From: Streptomyces pacificus
GTDB taxonomy: Bacteria; Actinomycetota; Actinomycetes; Streptomycetales; Streptomycetaceae
Assembly (NCBI RefSeq): GCF_011766325.1
Contig: NZ_BLLG01000014.1
Coordinates: forward strand, 1-64,000
Length of the DNA stretch: 64,000 nucleotides
Direction of reading: 5' to 3'
This document shows, one piece after another, positions 13,076 to 21,098 of this stretch (positions are counted from its first letter, which is position 1; every line of letters begins with the position of its first letter). The translations under genes and the position numbers were made by a program. Below the pieces are notes generated by a model. The model saw only the letters and a list, made by a program, of their open reading frames with translations. It was not told the origin of the DNA and made no database searches.

Positions 13076-14392
13076 TCACCTGCCGTCCGCGGCCGCCGGA
13101 CGCCAACGACGCGCACGGGCCCGGGGGATGGCGAAGGCGGCCCAGAGGACGACGAGGACGGCGGCGGAGCCCAGGAGGACCAGGCGGGCTGCCCGGTCGG
13201 CGGTCCGGTCGGCGGCGGAGGTGTCGCGGACGGTCACCGGATCCGCGGCCTGTCGGGTCCCGGTGGGCGTGCCGGAGCCGCCGAGGACCGCGGTGACGGC
13301 GGCGTACGCGTCGAGCTGGGGGATGTCGGCGGGGTAGGCGGTGGTGGTCAGCCGGCGGGCGACGGCGTCGGCGGGGTCGTCGGGACGGGCGGCGCGCACC
13401 ACCGCTGCGGTGCCCGCCGCGAACGCGGTCGCCACCGCCGCCCCGCCGCCCAGGTAGTGTCCCTCGCCGCGCGCGCCGCCGGAGACGACGCCTGCGCCGG
13501 GGGCGGCCAGGTCGACGCCCTCCGTGGGCAGGGAGCCCTCCGGGCGGGCGCCACTCGGCACCATGCCGGCGACCGAGAGGACGCCTGGTTCGCCGGCCGG
13601 CCAGTAGACGCGGGAGGGGGTCTTCGCGGTGTCACCCGCGGACGGCTCGGGGGCGGCCGCGGCGAGCACCACGGCGCCCGCGCGGCGGGCGTCGGCGACC
13701 GCTCGCGTCAGCGCCGGGTCGCGGCGCGGCAGGGCCACCGCGACGGCGATCACCCCGGCCCGGGCCGAAGCGGCCTCGCGCAGCGCCTCCACGACCAGTT
13801 CGGCGCTGGCCCGTCCGCGCGAGTCGGTGCCGCGAAGGCCCAGGATCCGCGCGTCCGGCGCGACACCGACCAGGCGCCGGCGGTCCCCGCCGTCCCCGGC
13901 GATCAGCCCGGCCAGGAAGGTGCCGTATCCGACGCAGTCGTCTCCGGCCGGGCCCGCGGCGGTGACGCGGCCGCCGAGCCCTGCGGCGCCGGGGGAGACC
14001 CCGGTGCCGATCAGGGCGACGGTGACGCCCGCGCCCGTGCCGTGCCGGTGCACCTGGTCCAGATCGAGGCGCTGGCGCGACCAGTCCCGCTTCTCCGCCT
14101 TCTCCTCCGATGCGGGGGTGCAGGCCGTTTGTCCGGCCTCCGCGCCGAAAGCGGCGGGCATGCCGGGAAGGTGCTGCTCGGTACTCCCTTCGGTGGCGGC
14201 GGGCAGGTAGGAGGGGGACGCCGCCAGGGCGGGACCGCCGGCGGACAGCAGCAGCGCGGTCGCGAGGAGACCGGCGCCGAGACGGCCGGCGCCGAGACGG
14301 CCGGCGCCGAGACGGCCGGCGCCGAGACGGCCGGCGCCGAGGAGACCGGCGCCGGCCGGCGGGCGGCGCGCCCCGGGGTTGCCGGGCCTCAC
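13076..14392 (-). CDS. mycP: Mycosin-like subtilase lacking the catalytic triad (pseudoprotease)
   Basis: 438 residues with the mycosin layout: signal peptide (about 1-58), subtilase fold, and a C-terminal membrane helix (LVLLGSAAVLVVLWAAFAI) followed by a basic tail. MycP both cleaves substrates and stabilises the ESX membrane complex. Here the three active-site positions are changed. The Asp motif reads VALIGTGV (Gly129), the His motif reads GYGTFLAG (Tyr156), and the Ser motif reads GGAAVATAF (Ala319). The fold residues around them are kept and the frame is intact, so this is probably a scaffold rather than a decaying gene. The GTG start overlaps the upstream AAA gene stop by 4 bp (GTGA), implying translational coupling. 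The signal peptide is encoded by a 15-bp tandem repeat. Confidence 0.88.
   Translation of the reverse strand: MRPGNPGARRPPAGAGLLGAGRLGAGRLGAGRLGAGRLGAGLLATALLLSAGGPALAASPSYLPAATEGSTEQHLPGMPAAFGAEAGQTACTPASEEKAEKRDWSRQRLDLDQVHRHGTGAGVTVALIGTGVSPGAAGLGGRVTAAGPAGDDCVGYGTFLAGLIAGDGGDRRRLVGVAPDARILGLRGTDSRGRASAELVVEALREAASARAGVIAVAVALPRRDPALTRAVADARRAGAVVLAAAAPEPSAGDTAKTPSRVYWPAGEPGVLSVAGMVPSGARPEGSLPTEGVDLAAPGAGVVSGGARGEGHYLGGGAAVATAFAAGTAAVVRAARPDDPADAVARRLTTTAYPADIPQLDAYAAVTAVLGGSGTPTGTRQAADPVTVRDTSAADRTADRAARLVLLGSAAVLVVLWAAFAIPRARARRWRPAAADGR
14266..14355. repeat. Six 15-bp tandem repeats inside the mycosin signal peptide
   Basis: Six 15-bp units, the central four identical (GACGGCCGGCGCCGA), encode repeated Leu-Gly-Ala-Gly-Arg in the n/h-region of the signal peptide. 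Copy-number change by slippage would alter signal length in steps of five residues without shifting frame. Confidence 0.9.
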
Positions 14393-17300
14393 CGGGGAAC
14401 CCCGGTGGACACCGCGGCCGTCACGTCCTCGGGGCGCAGGACGCGCAGGTCGTCCAGGGTGGGCGCGTTCAGTGAACTGATGCGCCCCGCCTGCCGGGTG
14501 ATCATCGCCTCGACTACCTGGCGGGCCAGGCGCGCATTGCCAAAGGAGCGGTCGCGGGGCAGTGTGTCGAAGTGCTCCCTGAGCAACGGGCCGGTACCGG
14601 TCCCGCACTCGTAGCCCATGCCCGCCGCCTGCGCCCGCACGATGGTGACCAGTTCCTCGGAGGTGTAGTCGGCGAAGGCGATCCGGCGGGGGAAGCGGGA
14701 GGCGAGGCCCGGGTTGGAGGCGAGGAACCGCTCCATCTCGGCGGTGTAGCCGGCGGCGATGACGACCACCTCGTCGCGGTGGTCCTCCATCAGCTTGAGC
14801 AGGGTGTCCACCGCCTCCTGGCCGAAGTCGCCTGCGCCGCCCTGCGGCGTGAGGGTGTAGGCCTCGTCGATGAACAGCACACCGCCGCGCGCCCGTTCGA
14901 AGACCTCGCGGGTGAGCTGGGCGGTGTGGCCGATGTAGCGGCCGACCAGGTCGGCGCGGGCCGCCTCGACCAGCTGGCCCCGTCCCAGGATGCCCAGCTG
15001 GGCCAGGATCTGACCGTAGAGGCGGGCCACGGTGGTCTTTCCCGTGCCCGGCGGTCCGGTGAAGACCAGGTGGTGGCTGAGCGAGGGAACCGGCAGCCCG
15101 GCCGCGGCCCGGTGGCGGGCGGTGGTGATGAGGTTGACCAGATCCGCCACGTCGTGCTTCACCTCTGCCAGGCCGATCATGTCGCCGAGGCGGGTGAGCG
15201 GGTCGTCCTCCTTGCCCTCCTTGCCCTCCTCGCCTCTCTTGTCTGCCTTGCCCGCCTTGTCGGCCCCGGCAGCCCTGGCCGCGGTCGCGGAGACGTCCTC
15301 CGGGAGCAGCAGCCGCAGATCGCTCTCGCCGACCTGCGGCTGGGCCGCGAGCCGGACCGCCTGCCGGTCGACCATCTCCTCGAACACCCCGCGCGCGGCC
15401 CGCCCGTTGCCGAATCCGCCGTCCCGCGGCATGGCCTCGAAGTGCGCCGCCAGCGCCGCCGCGGTGCCCTCGCCCAGTTCGTACTGGTGCCGGGCGCACA
15501 TGCTCTCCATGATCGAGACGAGTTCCGGCACCGTGTAGTTCTCGAACTCCACGGTCCGCGAGAAGCGGGACGCCAGACCCGGGTTGGAGCTGAGGAAGGA
15601 CTCCATCTCCCGGGAGTAGCCCGCCGCGACCACCACCACGTCGTCGCGGTGGTCCTCCATCAGCTTCAGCAGCGTGTCCACCGCCTCGCGACCGAAGTCG
15701 GCGCCCCCGCTGCCGCTGTCCGCGGTGAGGGTGTAGGCCTCATCGACGAACAGCACACCGCCGAGGGCCCGCTGGAAGGTCTCGGTCGTCTTGATCGCCG
15801 TGCCGCCGACGACCTGTGCGACCAGGTCGGCGCGTGAGACCTCCACCAGGTGCCCGCTGCGCAGCGAGCCCAGTTCCGCCAGGATCGCCCCGTAGAGGCG
15901 GGCGACCGTGGTCTTTCCGGTGCCGGGCGGACCCGCGAACACCAGGTGCCGGCTCATCGGCGGAGCGGGCATGCCGAGCTGTTCGCGGCGCTGGGCGAGC
16001 TGGGTCAGGTTGACCAGGGTGCCCACCTGCTGCTTGACGTTGTCCAGTCCGATCAACGCGTTCAGGGCGCCGAGCGGACCGTCCTCGCGATCGGGCCCCG
16101 CTGCGTCGGAGGAACCCGATCCGGCCGGATCGGTGTTCTCCGCACTGCCGTTGCCCCAGGCGTCCCGCCTGCCGTTGCCGACGCTGTGCAGGCCCTCCAC
16201 GGCGAGCCGTTCACCGGGCGCGGTCTGCACCAGGCCGCTGCCCTCGTTGTCCCGTGCAAGGCAGTTCACCAGCGAGACCGGCGCGGTGGACTCCACCCGG
16301 AAGCCGTCCTGGGCGCCCCCGGCGGCCTCGCAGCCGCTGAGCGAGGCGAGTGCGCCTTCGCGGAGCAGGAAGCCGTGGCCCTGCGGCGCGTGCACCGCGG
16401 TCCGGTTCGCGGTCAGCTCCCCGCCGGCGGCGACCGCCACGCCCTCCTCGCCGCAGGTCTCGACGCGGAAGTCGCGGACGGTCACGTTCCCGCCTTCCTC
16501 CACGACCAGGCCGCAGGCGGCGGTGTCGGACACGCCACCGCCGGCCAGGTACAGCGTGCTGCCGGAGGCCGCACGGACGCCCGCGCCCTTCGGCCGGAGG
16601 ATCTCGCAGTCCTCGGCCCTGCCCCGGGCGCCCATGGCGGCGAGGACGCCGTCACCGGAGGGCTCCACCAGGCGGGCACGGCGCAGCAGCGGGTTGGCGC
16701 CCCCGCGCACCGCGACCGCGGGCGAACCGCCGATCACCTCCAGACGGTCCAGTTCCGCCGCCGAGTCCTCCTCCAGGAGCACTCCGGTCCCGTCGCAGCC
16801 GCGGACCGTCAGACCGGTGAGCGCCGGCGAGGCGGCTCCGGCGACCCGGAGCCCCGCGCCCTGGGAGCCGTCGACCCAGCAGTCCTCGAAGGTGCCGCGG
16901 GCCCGGTCCGTCACCAGCACGCCGTGCCCGCGGGTACGGGAGACCCGGCAGCGCCGCAGCACCGGGTCGGTTCCCCCGGCCAGCGCGATTCCGTTCCCTG
17001 CGGCTCCGGTGACCCGGACGTCCTCCAGCGTGGTGCGGCCCGCGGTGCTCAGGTGCACTCCCGTGCCGGTGTCGTGCACCACCGTGCGCACCACCGAGAC
17101 GGTGCTGCTGCCTTCCAGGGCGATCGACGGCTTGTCGGTGGAGGAGATGTCGCAGTCCTCGACGGTGCCGCGGGCCTCCTCGTTGGCGAGCAGGCCGTTG
17201 CCCCGGGCGTGGCGCACCGTGCAGTCGCGTATGCGGGCCTCGCCGTGCTCGGCGAGGACGAGGCCGCTCGTGCCCAGGTGTTCGAGGGTGCAGGACTCCA

Positions 17301-17745
17301 CCGTGGTGGGCGTGGCGGAGGTGACCACGATGCCCGCGCCCTGCGGATTGCTCACCCGGCAGTCCCGCAGCGCGAGGGAACCGGTGCCCTGGGCCAGCAG
17401 TGCGGTCCACGCGGCGCCGGTGATCTCGCAGCCGTCGAAGGCGGCCTGCCCGCGCCGCACGTCGACGGCCGGCAGCTCGGGGTCGCCGCCCCGCAGGGTC
17501 AGTTCGGAGAGCATGACGGCGTCGGCGCGCAGGGCGAGCACGCTGCCGGCGCGCGGCCGGATCTCCACGGTGCCCCGTCCTTCTGCGGCGGTGAGGGTGA
17601 CCCGGGTGTGGATCACCAGGTTCTCCTCGTATGTCCCGGGCCGGACGCTGACCAGCGCGCCGGTACGGGCGGCCGAGAGGGCCTCACCGATCGTCCGGTG
17701 GCTGTCCCGGGGCTCGGTACCGACCGTCAGTACCTGGCGAGACAC
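14389..17745 (-). CDS. Beta-helix plus double AAA+ ATPase (EccA-like, CbbX type)
   Basis: 1118 residues from GTG 17745, which has GGGAGG 7 nt upstream. Residues about 1-530 are short repeats typical of a right-handed parallel beta-helix (pectate-lyase-like). Two CbbX/CfxQ-type AAA+ modules follow, each with GPPGTGKTTVARLYG (near 604 and 898) and a Walker B (GVLFVDEAYTL, GVLFIDEAYTL). EccA in mycobacteria has one such AAA module after a TPR domain and is cytosolic, helping substrate recognition or complex dynamics. Here the TPR is replaced by a beta-helix and the ATPase is duplicated. A Lys/Glu-rich linker separates the modules. It is coupled to the mycosin gene downstream. Confidence 0.88.
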   Translation of the reverse strand: MSRQVLTVGTEPRDSHRTIGEALSAARTGALVSVRPGTYEENLVIHTRVTLTAAEGRGTVEIRPRAGSVLALRADAVMLSELTLRGGDPELPAVDVRRGQAAFDGCEITGAAWTALLAQGTGSLALRDCRVSNPQGAGIVVTSATPTTVESCTLEHLGTSGLVLAEHGEARIRDCTVRHARGNGLLANEEARGTVEDCDISSTDKPSIALEGSSTVSVVRTVVHDTGTGVHLSTAGRTTLEDVRVTGAAGNGIALAGGTDPVLRRCRVSRTRGHGVLVTDRARGTFEDCWVDGSQGAGLRVAGAASPALTGLTVRGCDGTGVLLEEDSAAELDRLEVIGGSPAVAVRGGANPLLRRARLVEPSGDGVLAAMGARGRAEDCEILRPKGAGVRAASGSTLYLAGGGVSDTAACGLVVEEGGNVTVRDFRVETCGEEGVAVAAGGELTANRTAVHAPQGHGFLLREGALASLSGCEAAGGAQDGFRVESTAPVSLVNCLARDNEGSGLVQTAPGERLAVEGLHSVGNGRRDAWGNGSAENTDPAGSGSSDAAGPDREDGPLGALNALIGLDNVKQQVGTLVNLTQLAQRREQLGMPAPPMSRHLVFAGPPGTGKTTVARLYGAILAELGSLRSGHLVEVSRADLVAQVVGGTAIKTTETFQRALGGVLFVDEAYTLTADSGSGGADFGREAVDTLLKLMEDHRDDVVVVAAGYSREMESFLSSNPGLASRFSRTVEFENYTVPELVSIMESMCARHQYELGEGTAAALAAHFEAMPRDGGFGNGRAARGVFEEMVDRQAVRLAAQPQVGESDLRLLLPEDVSATAARAAGADKAGKADKRGEEGKEGKEDDPLTRLGDMIGLAEVKHDVADLVNLITTARHRAAAGLPVPSLSHHLVFTGPPGTGKTTVARLYGQILAQLGILGRGQLVEAARADLVGRYIGHTAQLTREVFERARGGVLFIDEAYTLTPQGGAGDFGQEAVDTLLKLMEDHRDEVVVIAAGYTAEMERFLASNPGLASRFPRRIAFADYTSEELVTIVRAQAAGMGYECGTGTGPLLREHFDTLPRDRSFGNARLARQVVEAMITRQAGRISSLNAPTLDDLRVLRPEDVTAAVSTGVPR

Positions 17746-17895
17746 GTACCAACCTCCCTGCTGATGCGACGTGTTGAACGGACACCCGGCTCGCCGGGGC
17801 GTACCTGCGGGCCCGCGGACCCGCGGTCCCATGATGCCCCGCCCCCGAGCGTGGGCGGACGCCAGGGCGCGGTGCTCCCGGTAGGGGCCGGGGGG

Positions 17896-19224
17896 TCAGG
17901 CGCTCCACTTCTGGTTGGCACTTCCGGCACAGCTCCACAGCTGCAGCCAGGCGCCGTTGCCAGGATTGTTGTTCCTGATGTCGACGCACTTGCCGACGAC
18001 GGTGTTGACCAGGTCGTGGCTGGGGTTCAGGGTGAACTGCTGGGCGGCGTTGCCGTTGCAGCGGGCGATCTGGATGGGTGTGCCGTCGCCGAAGTTCGCG
18101 CCCGCCACGTCCAGGCAGAGGCCCGCGATGCGAACGGTGCCGTCGGAGGCGAACTGCCACCTCTGCGCGGTGCTGTTGTTGCAGTCCCACACATACAGCT
18201 TCTTGCCGTCGCCGAAGTCGGCGCCCGGCACATCGATGCAGCGGCCCGAGAGATGACTGCGCAGGGAGACCGGGGCGCTGAGCGTCAGTGCCGGTCGGGA
18301 CGCCGGGGGCTTGTCCGCCGTCGCATCGGAGGACTTCCCGGCGCTCTGCCGCGCCGGCTGCGCCTTGGTCCCCGCCGAGCCGTCCTGCTCCGCCGCGCCC
18401 GGGGGTGTGGACGTGCTCTCGCCCTTGCCCGGTTCCGACCCCGTGTCCGCCTTGCCGGACCCGTTCCCCGCGGACGCGGGCGCCGAGTCCTCCCGCACCG
18501 GTTCCTCGGGTTCGGCGGAGCCGCTCGGGCCGTCGCCCGGCGGGCTCAGCGCGAAGTCTCCCGGCGCCTCCTGCCCACTCCCGCCCAGCACGGTTCCGGC
18601 GGTCTCCGGCCCCTTGCCGTCCTTGTGGTCGCGGTCGCCGAGCACCAGGAACGGCACCGACACCAGCAGGGCCCCGGCGACCGCGGCCCCGGCCAGTGCC
18701 GCCCGGCCCGGGCGCCCCACCGGACCGGTCCGCTGCGTCGGCCGGCCGATGGCGGTGGAGGTCGCGGCCCGCACGAGGGCGGGGAGCCGGCTCTTGACCA
18801 CGCCGGCGGCACCGGGGTCCGGTTCGGTTTCGGTTTCGGCTCCGGACGGGGCACCGGCAGCCGCGCTGCTCGCGGCTTCGGACCGGGGACCGCGCCCGGT
18901 TCCCCTCCCGGCCCCGGTGTCGGCCCGGGGTTCGGCCCCGGTCTCGGTTTCCGTTGCGGCTTCGGTCGCAGGTTCGTCGGTCCCGCTCCGTGCCGCTGCG
19001 TTCTGTCCCGTTCCGGTCTGCGCGGTCCCGCTGACCGCCGCGGCGGCTTGCCGTACGGTCCGGGTGCCCGTATCGGCCTCGGGCTCGCTCGGCGCGGGCG
19101 GGCGCTCCGCGGCGGTCGGGGGCGCCGTGCCGGTCACTGCGGTCGCCGGTGCCCCGCCGCCGGGACCGGTATCCGCCGCCGGGGGGGCCGGCGGCTCGGG
19201 AGGCTGTGGACTCGAAGGCGTCAT
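17896..19224 (-). CDS. Membrane-anchored ricin B-type lectin protein of the T7SS operon
   Basis: 442 residues. An N-terminal Pro/Ala/Thr/Glu-rich segment (1-170) is followed by one membrane helix at about 175-195, a Ser/Gly/Pro-rich stalk, and a C-terminal ricin-type beta-trefoil (about 315-442) with Q-x-W motifs (AQRWQF, NQKWSA) and paired cysteines (GRCIDVPG, GLCLDVAG, GKCVDIRN). No secretion signal precedes the long N-terminus, so a type II membrane topology with the lectin outside is likely. It may bind cell-wall or capsular sugars near the secretion machine. Its ATG overlaps the upstream stop (ATGA), so it is coupled to the SseB-like gene. Confidence 0.88.
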   Translation of the reverse strand: MTPSSPQPPEPPAPPAADTGPGGGAPATAVTGTAPPTAAERPPAPSEPEADTGTRTVRQAAAAVSGTAQTGTGQNAAARSGTDEPATEAATETETGAEPRADTGAGRGTGRGPRSEAASSAAAGAPSGAETETEPDPGAAGVVKSRLPALVRAATSTAIGRPTQRTGPVGRPGRAALAGAAVAGALLVSVPFLVLGDRDHKDGKGPETAGTVLGGSGQEAPGDFALSPPGDGPSGSAEPEEPVREDSAPASAGNGSGKADTGSEPGKGESTSTPPGAAEQDGSAGTKAQPARQSAGKSSDATADKPPASRPALTLSAPVSLRSHLSGRCIDVPGADFGDGKKLYVWDCNNSTAQRWQFASDGTVRIAGLCLDVAGANFGDGTPIQIARCNGNAAQQFTLNPSHDLVNTVVGKCVDIRNNNPGNGAWLQLWSCAGSANQKWSA

Positions 19225-20099
19225 GGGGTCCTCCCCGTGGTGTGGGACCGGGCTTCACCGAAGCTGTTTCGCCGGCCGGAGGAGGTCACGACCGCGGTGC
19301 CGCCGGCACGGCCTCCCGAGTCGGAAGGGGCACCCGAGCCGGAAGGGGCACCCGAGCCGGAAGGGGCACCCGGGCTCGTTTCTCCCGCACCGCCCGCGGG
19401 AGCCGCAGGGGGAGCGCCGTCGACCCGGTGCCCGGGGGCGGTAAGGCCGTCCGCCGGAACCAGCAGGGGGGCGGCGGCTCCGGGGTTGACCATCAGCAGG
19501 GTGCCGGAACCGCCCAGTGAACGGGCCAACTCCGCTGCTGCGACCGGTTCATGGAGAAGTCCCCCGGTCATCGTCCAGTGCATCGGAGAGGTGAACAGCG
19601 GGACCACGGGAGCCCCGTCCCGCCCTGCGGCCGTGAGCGGTCCGCCGTCCGGCGCTCGCAGTACGGTGACGTTCGCGTCCGCGAGCACCGCGAGTGCCTC
19701 CCGCACCGAGCCGTAGCCGGTGGCCGCCCGCTGCGCCGCCGCGTCCACGGGGTCGGTGGGCTCGGGCCAGCCGAGCACCCGGGGCGACGGCCGGTACCCC
19801 GGGTTGGGCCGGAAGTCCTCGAGGTCACCGTGCTCGTCCGACCGCCATTCCCCCAGCACGGCCCACTCGGGCGGCTGCCCGGTCCCGGTCCACTCGGGGT
19901 CCACCACTCCGATCCAGTGCCCCGGAGCCGTTCGGGCCGCAGCCCGCACGGACTCGGGTATCACGGGTATCACGGGTGTCCCGGTCGTCCCGGGCGCCTC
20001 GGCGGAGTCCGCCGACTCGGCTGCCGAGGCGTCGGGGTGGGCGGTACCGGACGCCGACTGCGGTGCGGCGCTCGGCTGTTGCCGTTCTCCGGGCGACAT
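19221..20099 (-). CDS. T7SS-associated SseB-like protein
   Basis: 292 residues from ATG 20099. The central part (about 110-215) carries the pattern of SseB N-terminal domain proteins found in Streptomyces T7SS operons: ATGYGSVREALAVLADANV, then PVVPLFTSPMHWTM. The C-terminal about 60 residues are low-complexity Gly/Ser/Pro with repeats of SGSGAPSG. The start is not firm: AGGTGG lies very close to ATG 20099, and GTG 20105 is in frame. First gene of the four-gene minus-strand operon that ends with the mycosin. No signal or membrane segment. Confidence 0.75.
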   Translation of the reverse strand: MSPGERQQPSAAPQSASGTAHPDASAAESADSAEAPGTTGTPVIPVIPESVRAAARTAPGHWIGVVDPEWTGTGQPPEWAVLGEWRSDEHGDLEDFRPNPGYRPSPRVLGWPEPTDPVDAAAQRAATGYGSVREALAVLADANVTVLRAPDGGPLTAAGRDGAPVVPLFTSPMHWTMTGGLLHEPVAAAELARSLGGSGTLLMVNPGAAAPLLVPADGLTAPGHRVDGAPPAAPAGGAGETSPGAPSGSGAPSGSGAPSDSGGRAGGTAVVTSSGRRNSFGEARSHTTGRTP

Positions 20100-20288
20100 C
20101 TCCACCTGACATCTGGTGTTCTGACGAATGCTCCGAACACTGATCGGGGTGAGCGAATGTGGCATCGACCAGTTCGGTGAGGCAACAGAATGCCACATGG
20201 ACCGTGTCGATGGGTGTCCAACGGAGATCGAACCGGTTCGTACCCGATCGCTGAGGGTCGAGCCGTCGCCGGGGTGCACGTCCGGTTC

Positions 20289-20326
20289 GGCGAACCCGGC
20301 CGGCACATGTGCCGGCCGGGTTCGCC
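20289..20326 (-). terminator. 38-bp perfect palindrome, probable terminator
   Basis: Nineteen bases (GGCGAACCCGGCCGGCACA) are followed at once by their reverse complement, with no loop. It lies 138 bp beyond the end of the AhpD-like gene and 190 bp upstream of the SseB-like gene. It could form a very stable hairpin or a cruciform. A long dyad operator is the alternative. Confidence 0.6.
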
Positions 20327-20380
20327 AGGCGGCGGTTCGCCAGGCGGCGGTTCGCCAGGCGGCGGTTCGCCAGGCGGTGA
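20321..20380. repeat. 15-bp tandem repeat adjoining the palindrome
   Basis: TTCGCCAGGCGGCGG occurs three times exactly and once imperfectly, directly continuing from the right arm of the 38-bp palindrome. No coding frame with proper bias covers it. The remaining 20100-20463 region holds the T7SS operon promoter area, in which I see no clear motif. Confidence 0.85.
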
Positions 20381-20463
20381 TCGGCGCTCAGCGATCGGCG
20401 CCCGGCTGCCGCCGATGCCGGCAGCAGGCGAGGGGCGTCGCGGGTAGGGGCAGGTCGGGCTGG

Positions 20464-21033
20464 TCACTCCTCCCAGGCGCGGTGGGCGAACATCTTGTCC
20501 AGGGGCGTGTGGAAGAGGTGGTTGGTGTAGTTGCTGATCGCCTTGGCGGAGACGGCGAGCAGGATGTGCAGGATGTGCGTCTCCGTGTACCCGGCCGCGA
20601 GGAAGGCGTCCATCTGGGCGGCGGTGGGCAGGCCGCGGGTCTCGACGAAGGCGGCCGTGAACGCCGACAGCGCCTCCAGGCGGGCGTCGGGCAGCGGCTT
20701 GCCGTCGCGTATGGCGTCGGTGATCTCGGTGGGGACCTTGTTCATGTCGGCGACGGTGCTGTGTGCGGCGACGCAGTAGGTGCAGCCGTTGACGCGGCTG
20801 ATGGTGAGCAGCACCGTCTCCTGCTCGGCCGCGGTGAAGCCGGAGTCTTTGCGGAAGGCGCTGTAGCCGCTCAGGTACGTCTCCAGCAGGCCGGGGGCGT
20901 TGGCCATCCGGGCGAGCATGTTGGGGATCGTCCCGTTCTGCGCCTTGGCCGAGGCCAGCGCAGCGGCGACGGCGGGGTCCGGGTCGGCCTCGGTGCGGGC
21001 GGGCAGGGACAGCGGGCGCTCGGTGTGAGCCAT
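20464..21033 (-). CDS. Carboxymuconolactone decarboxylase / AhpD-like peroxidase-fold protein
   Basis: 189 residues with the CMD/AhpD fold. The redox pair and proton-relay His are seen as NGCTYCVAAHS (C-x-x-C-x3-H) at about residues 103-113, and RVNGCTYC is typical of uncharacterised peroxidase-related members. It likely reduces organic hydroperoxides or acts on a small carbonyl substrate in the cytosol. ATG 21033 has GAGGAG 9 nt upstream. It is divergent from a TetR gene 65 bp away, which probably controls it. Confidence 0.9.
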   Translation of the reverse strand: MAHTERPLSLPARTEADPDPAVAAALASAKAQNGTIPNMLARMANAPGLLETYLSGYSAFRKDSGFTAAEQETVLLTISRVNGCTYCVAAHSTVADMNKVPTEITDAIRDGKPLPDARLEALSAFTAAFVETRGLPTAAQMDAFLAAGYTETHILHILLAVSAKAISNYTNHLFHTPLDKMFAHRAWEE

Positions 21034-21055
21034 GGATGGGTCTCCTCGTTTTATG

Positions 21056-21094
21056 GAGTGGATGCTCCCGAATGATTATTAGAGTATATGCTTC
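21056..21094. promoter_or_regulatory. Paired operator-like repeats between the AhpD-like and TetR genes
   Basis: GAGTGGATGCTCC (21056-21068) and GAGTATATGCTTC (21082-21094) are direct repeats matching at 10 of 13 positions with a 26-bp period. The first is itself part of a short dyad (GGAG...CTCC). This AT-richer stretch also holds the likely -10 elements. A TetR dimer site is inferred. Confidence 0.5.
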
Positions 21095-21098
21095 AGAA

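Noticed and set aside
15850..19716. Plus-strand ORF of 1288 codons
   Set aside because: Antisense of the beta-helix/AAA+ and ricin-lectin genes, which have recognisable domains.
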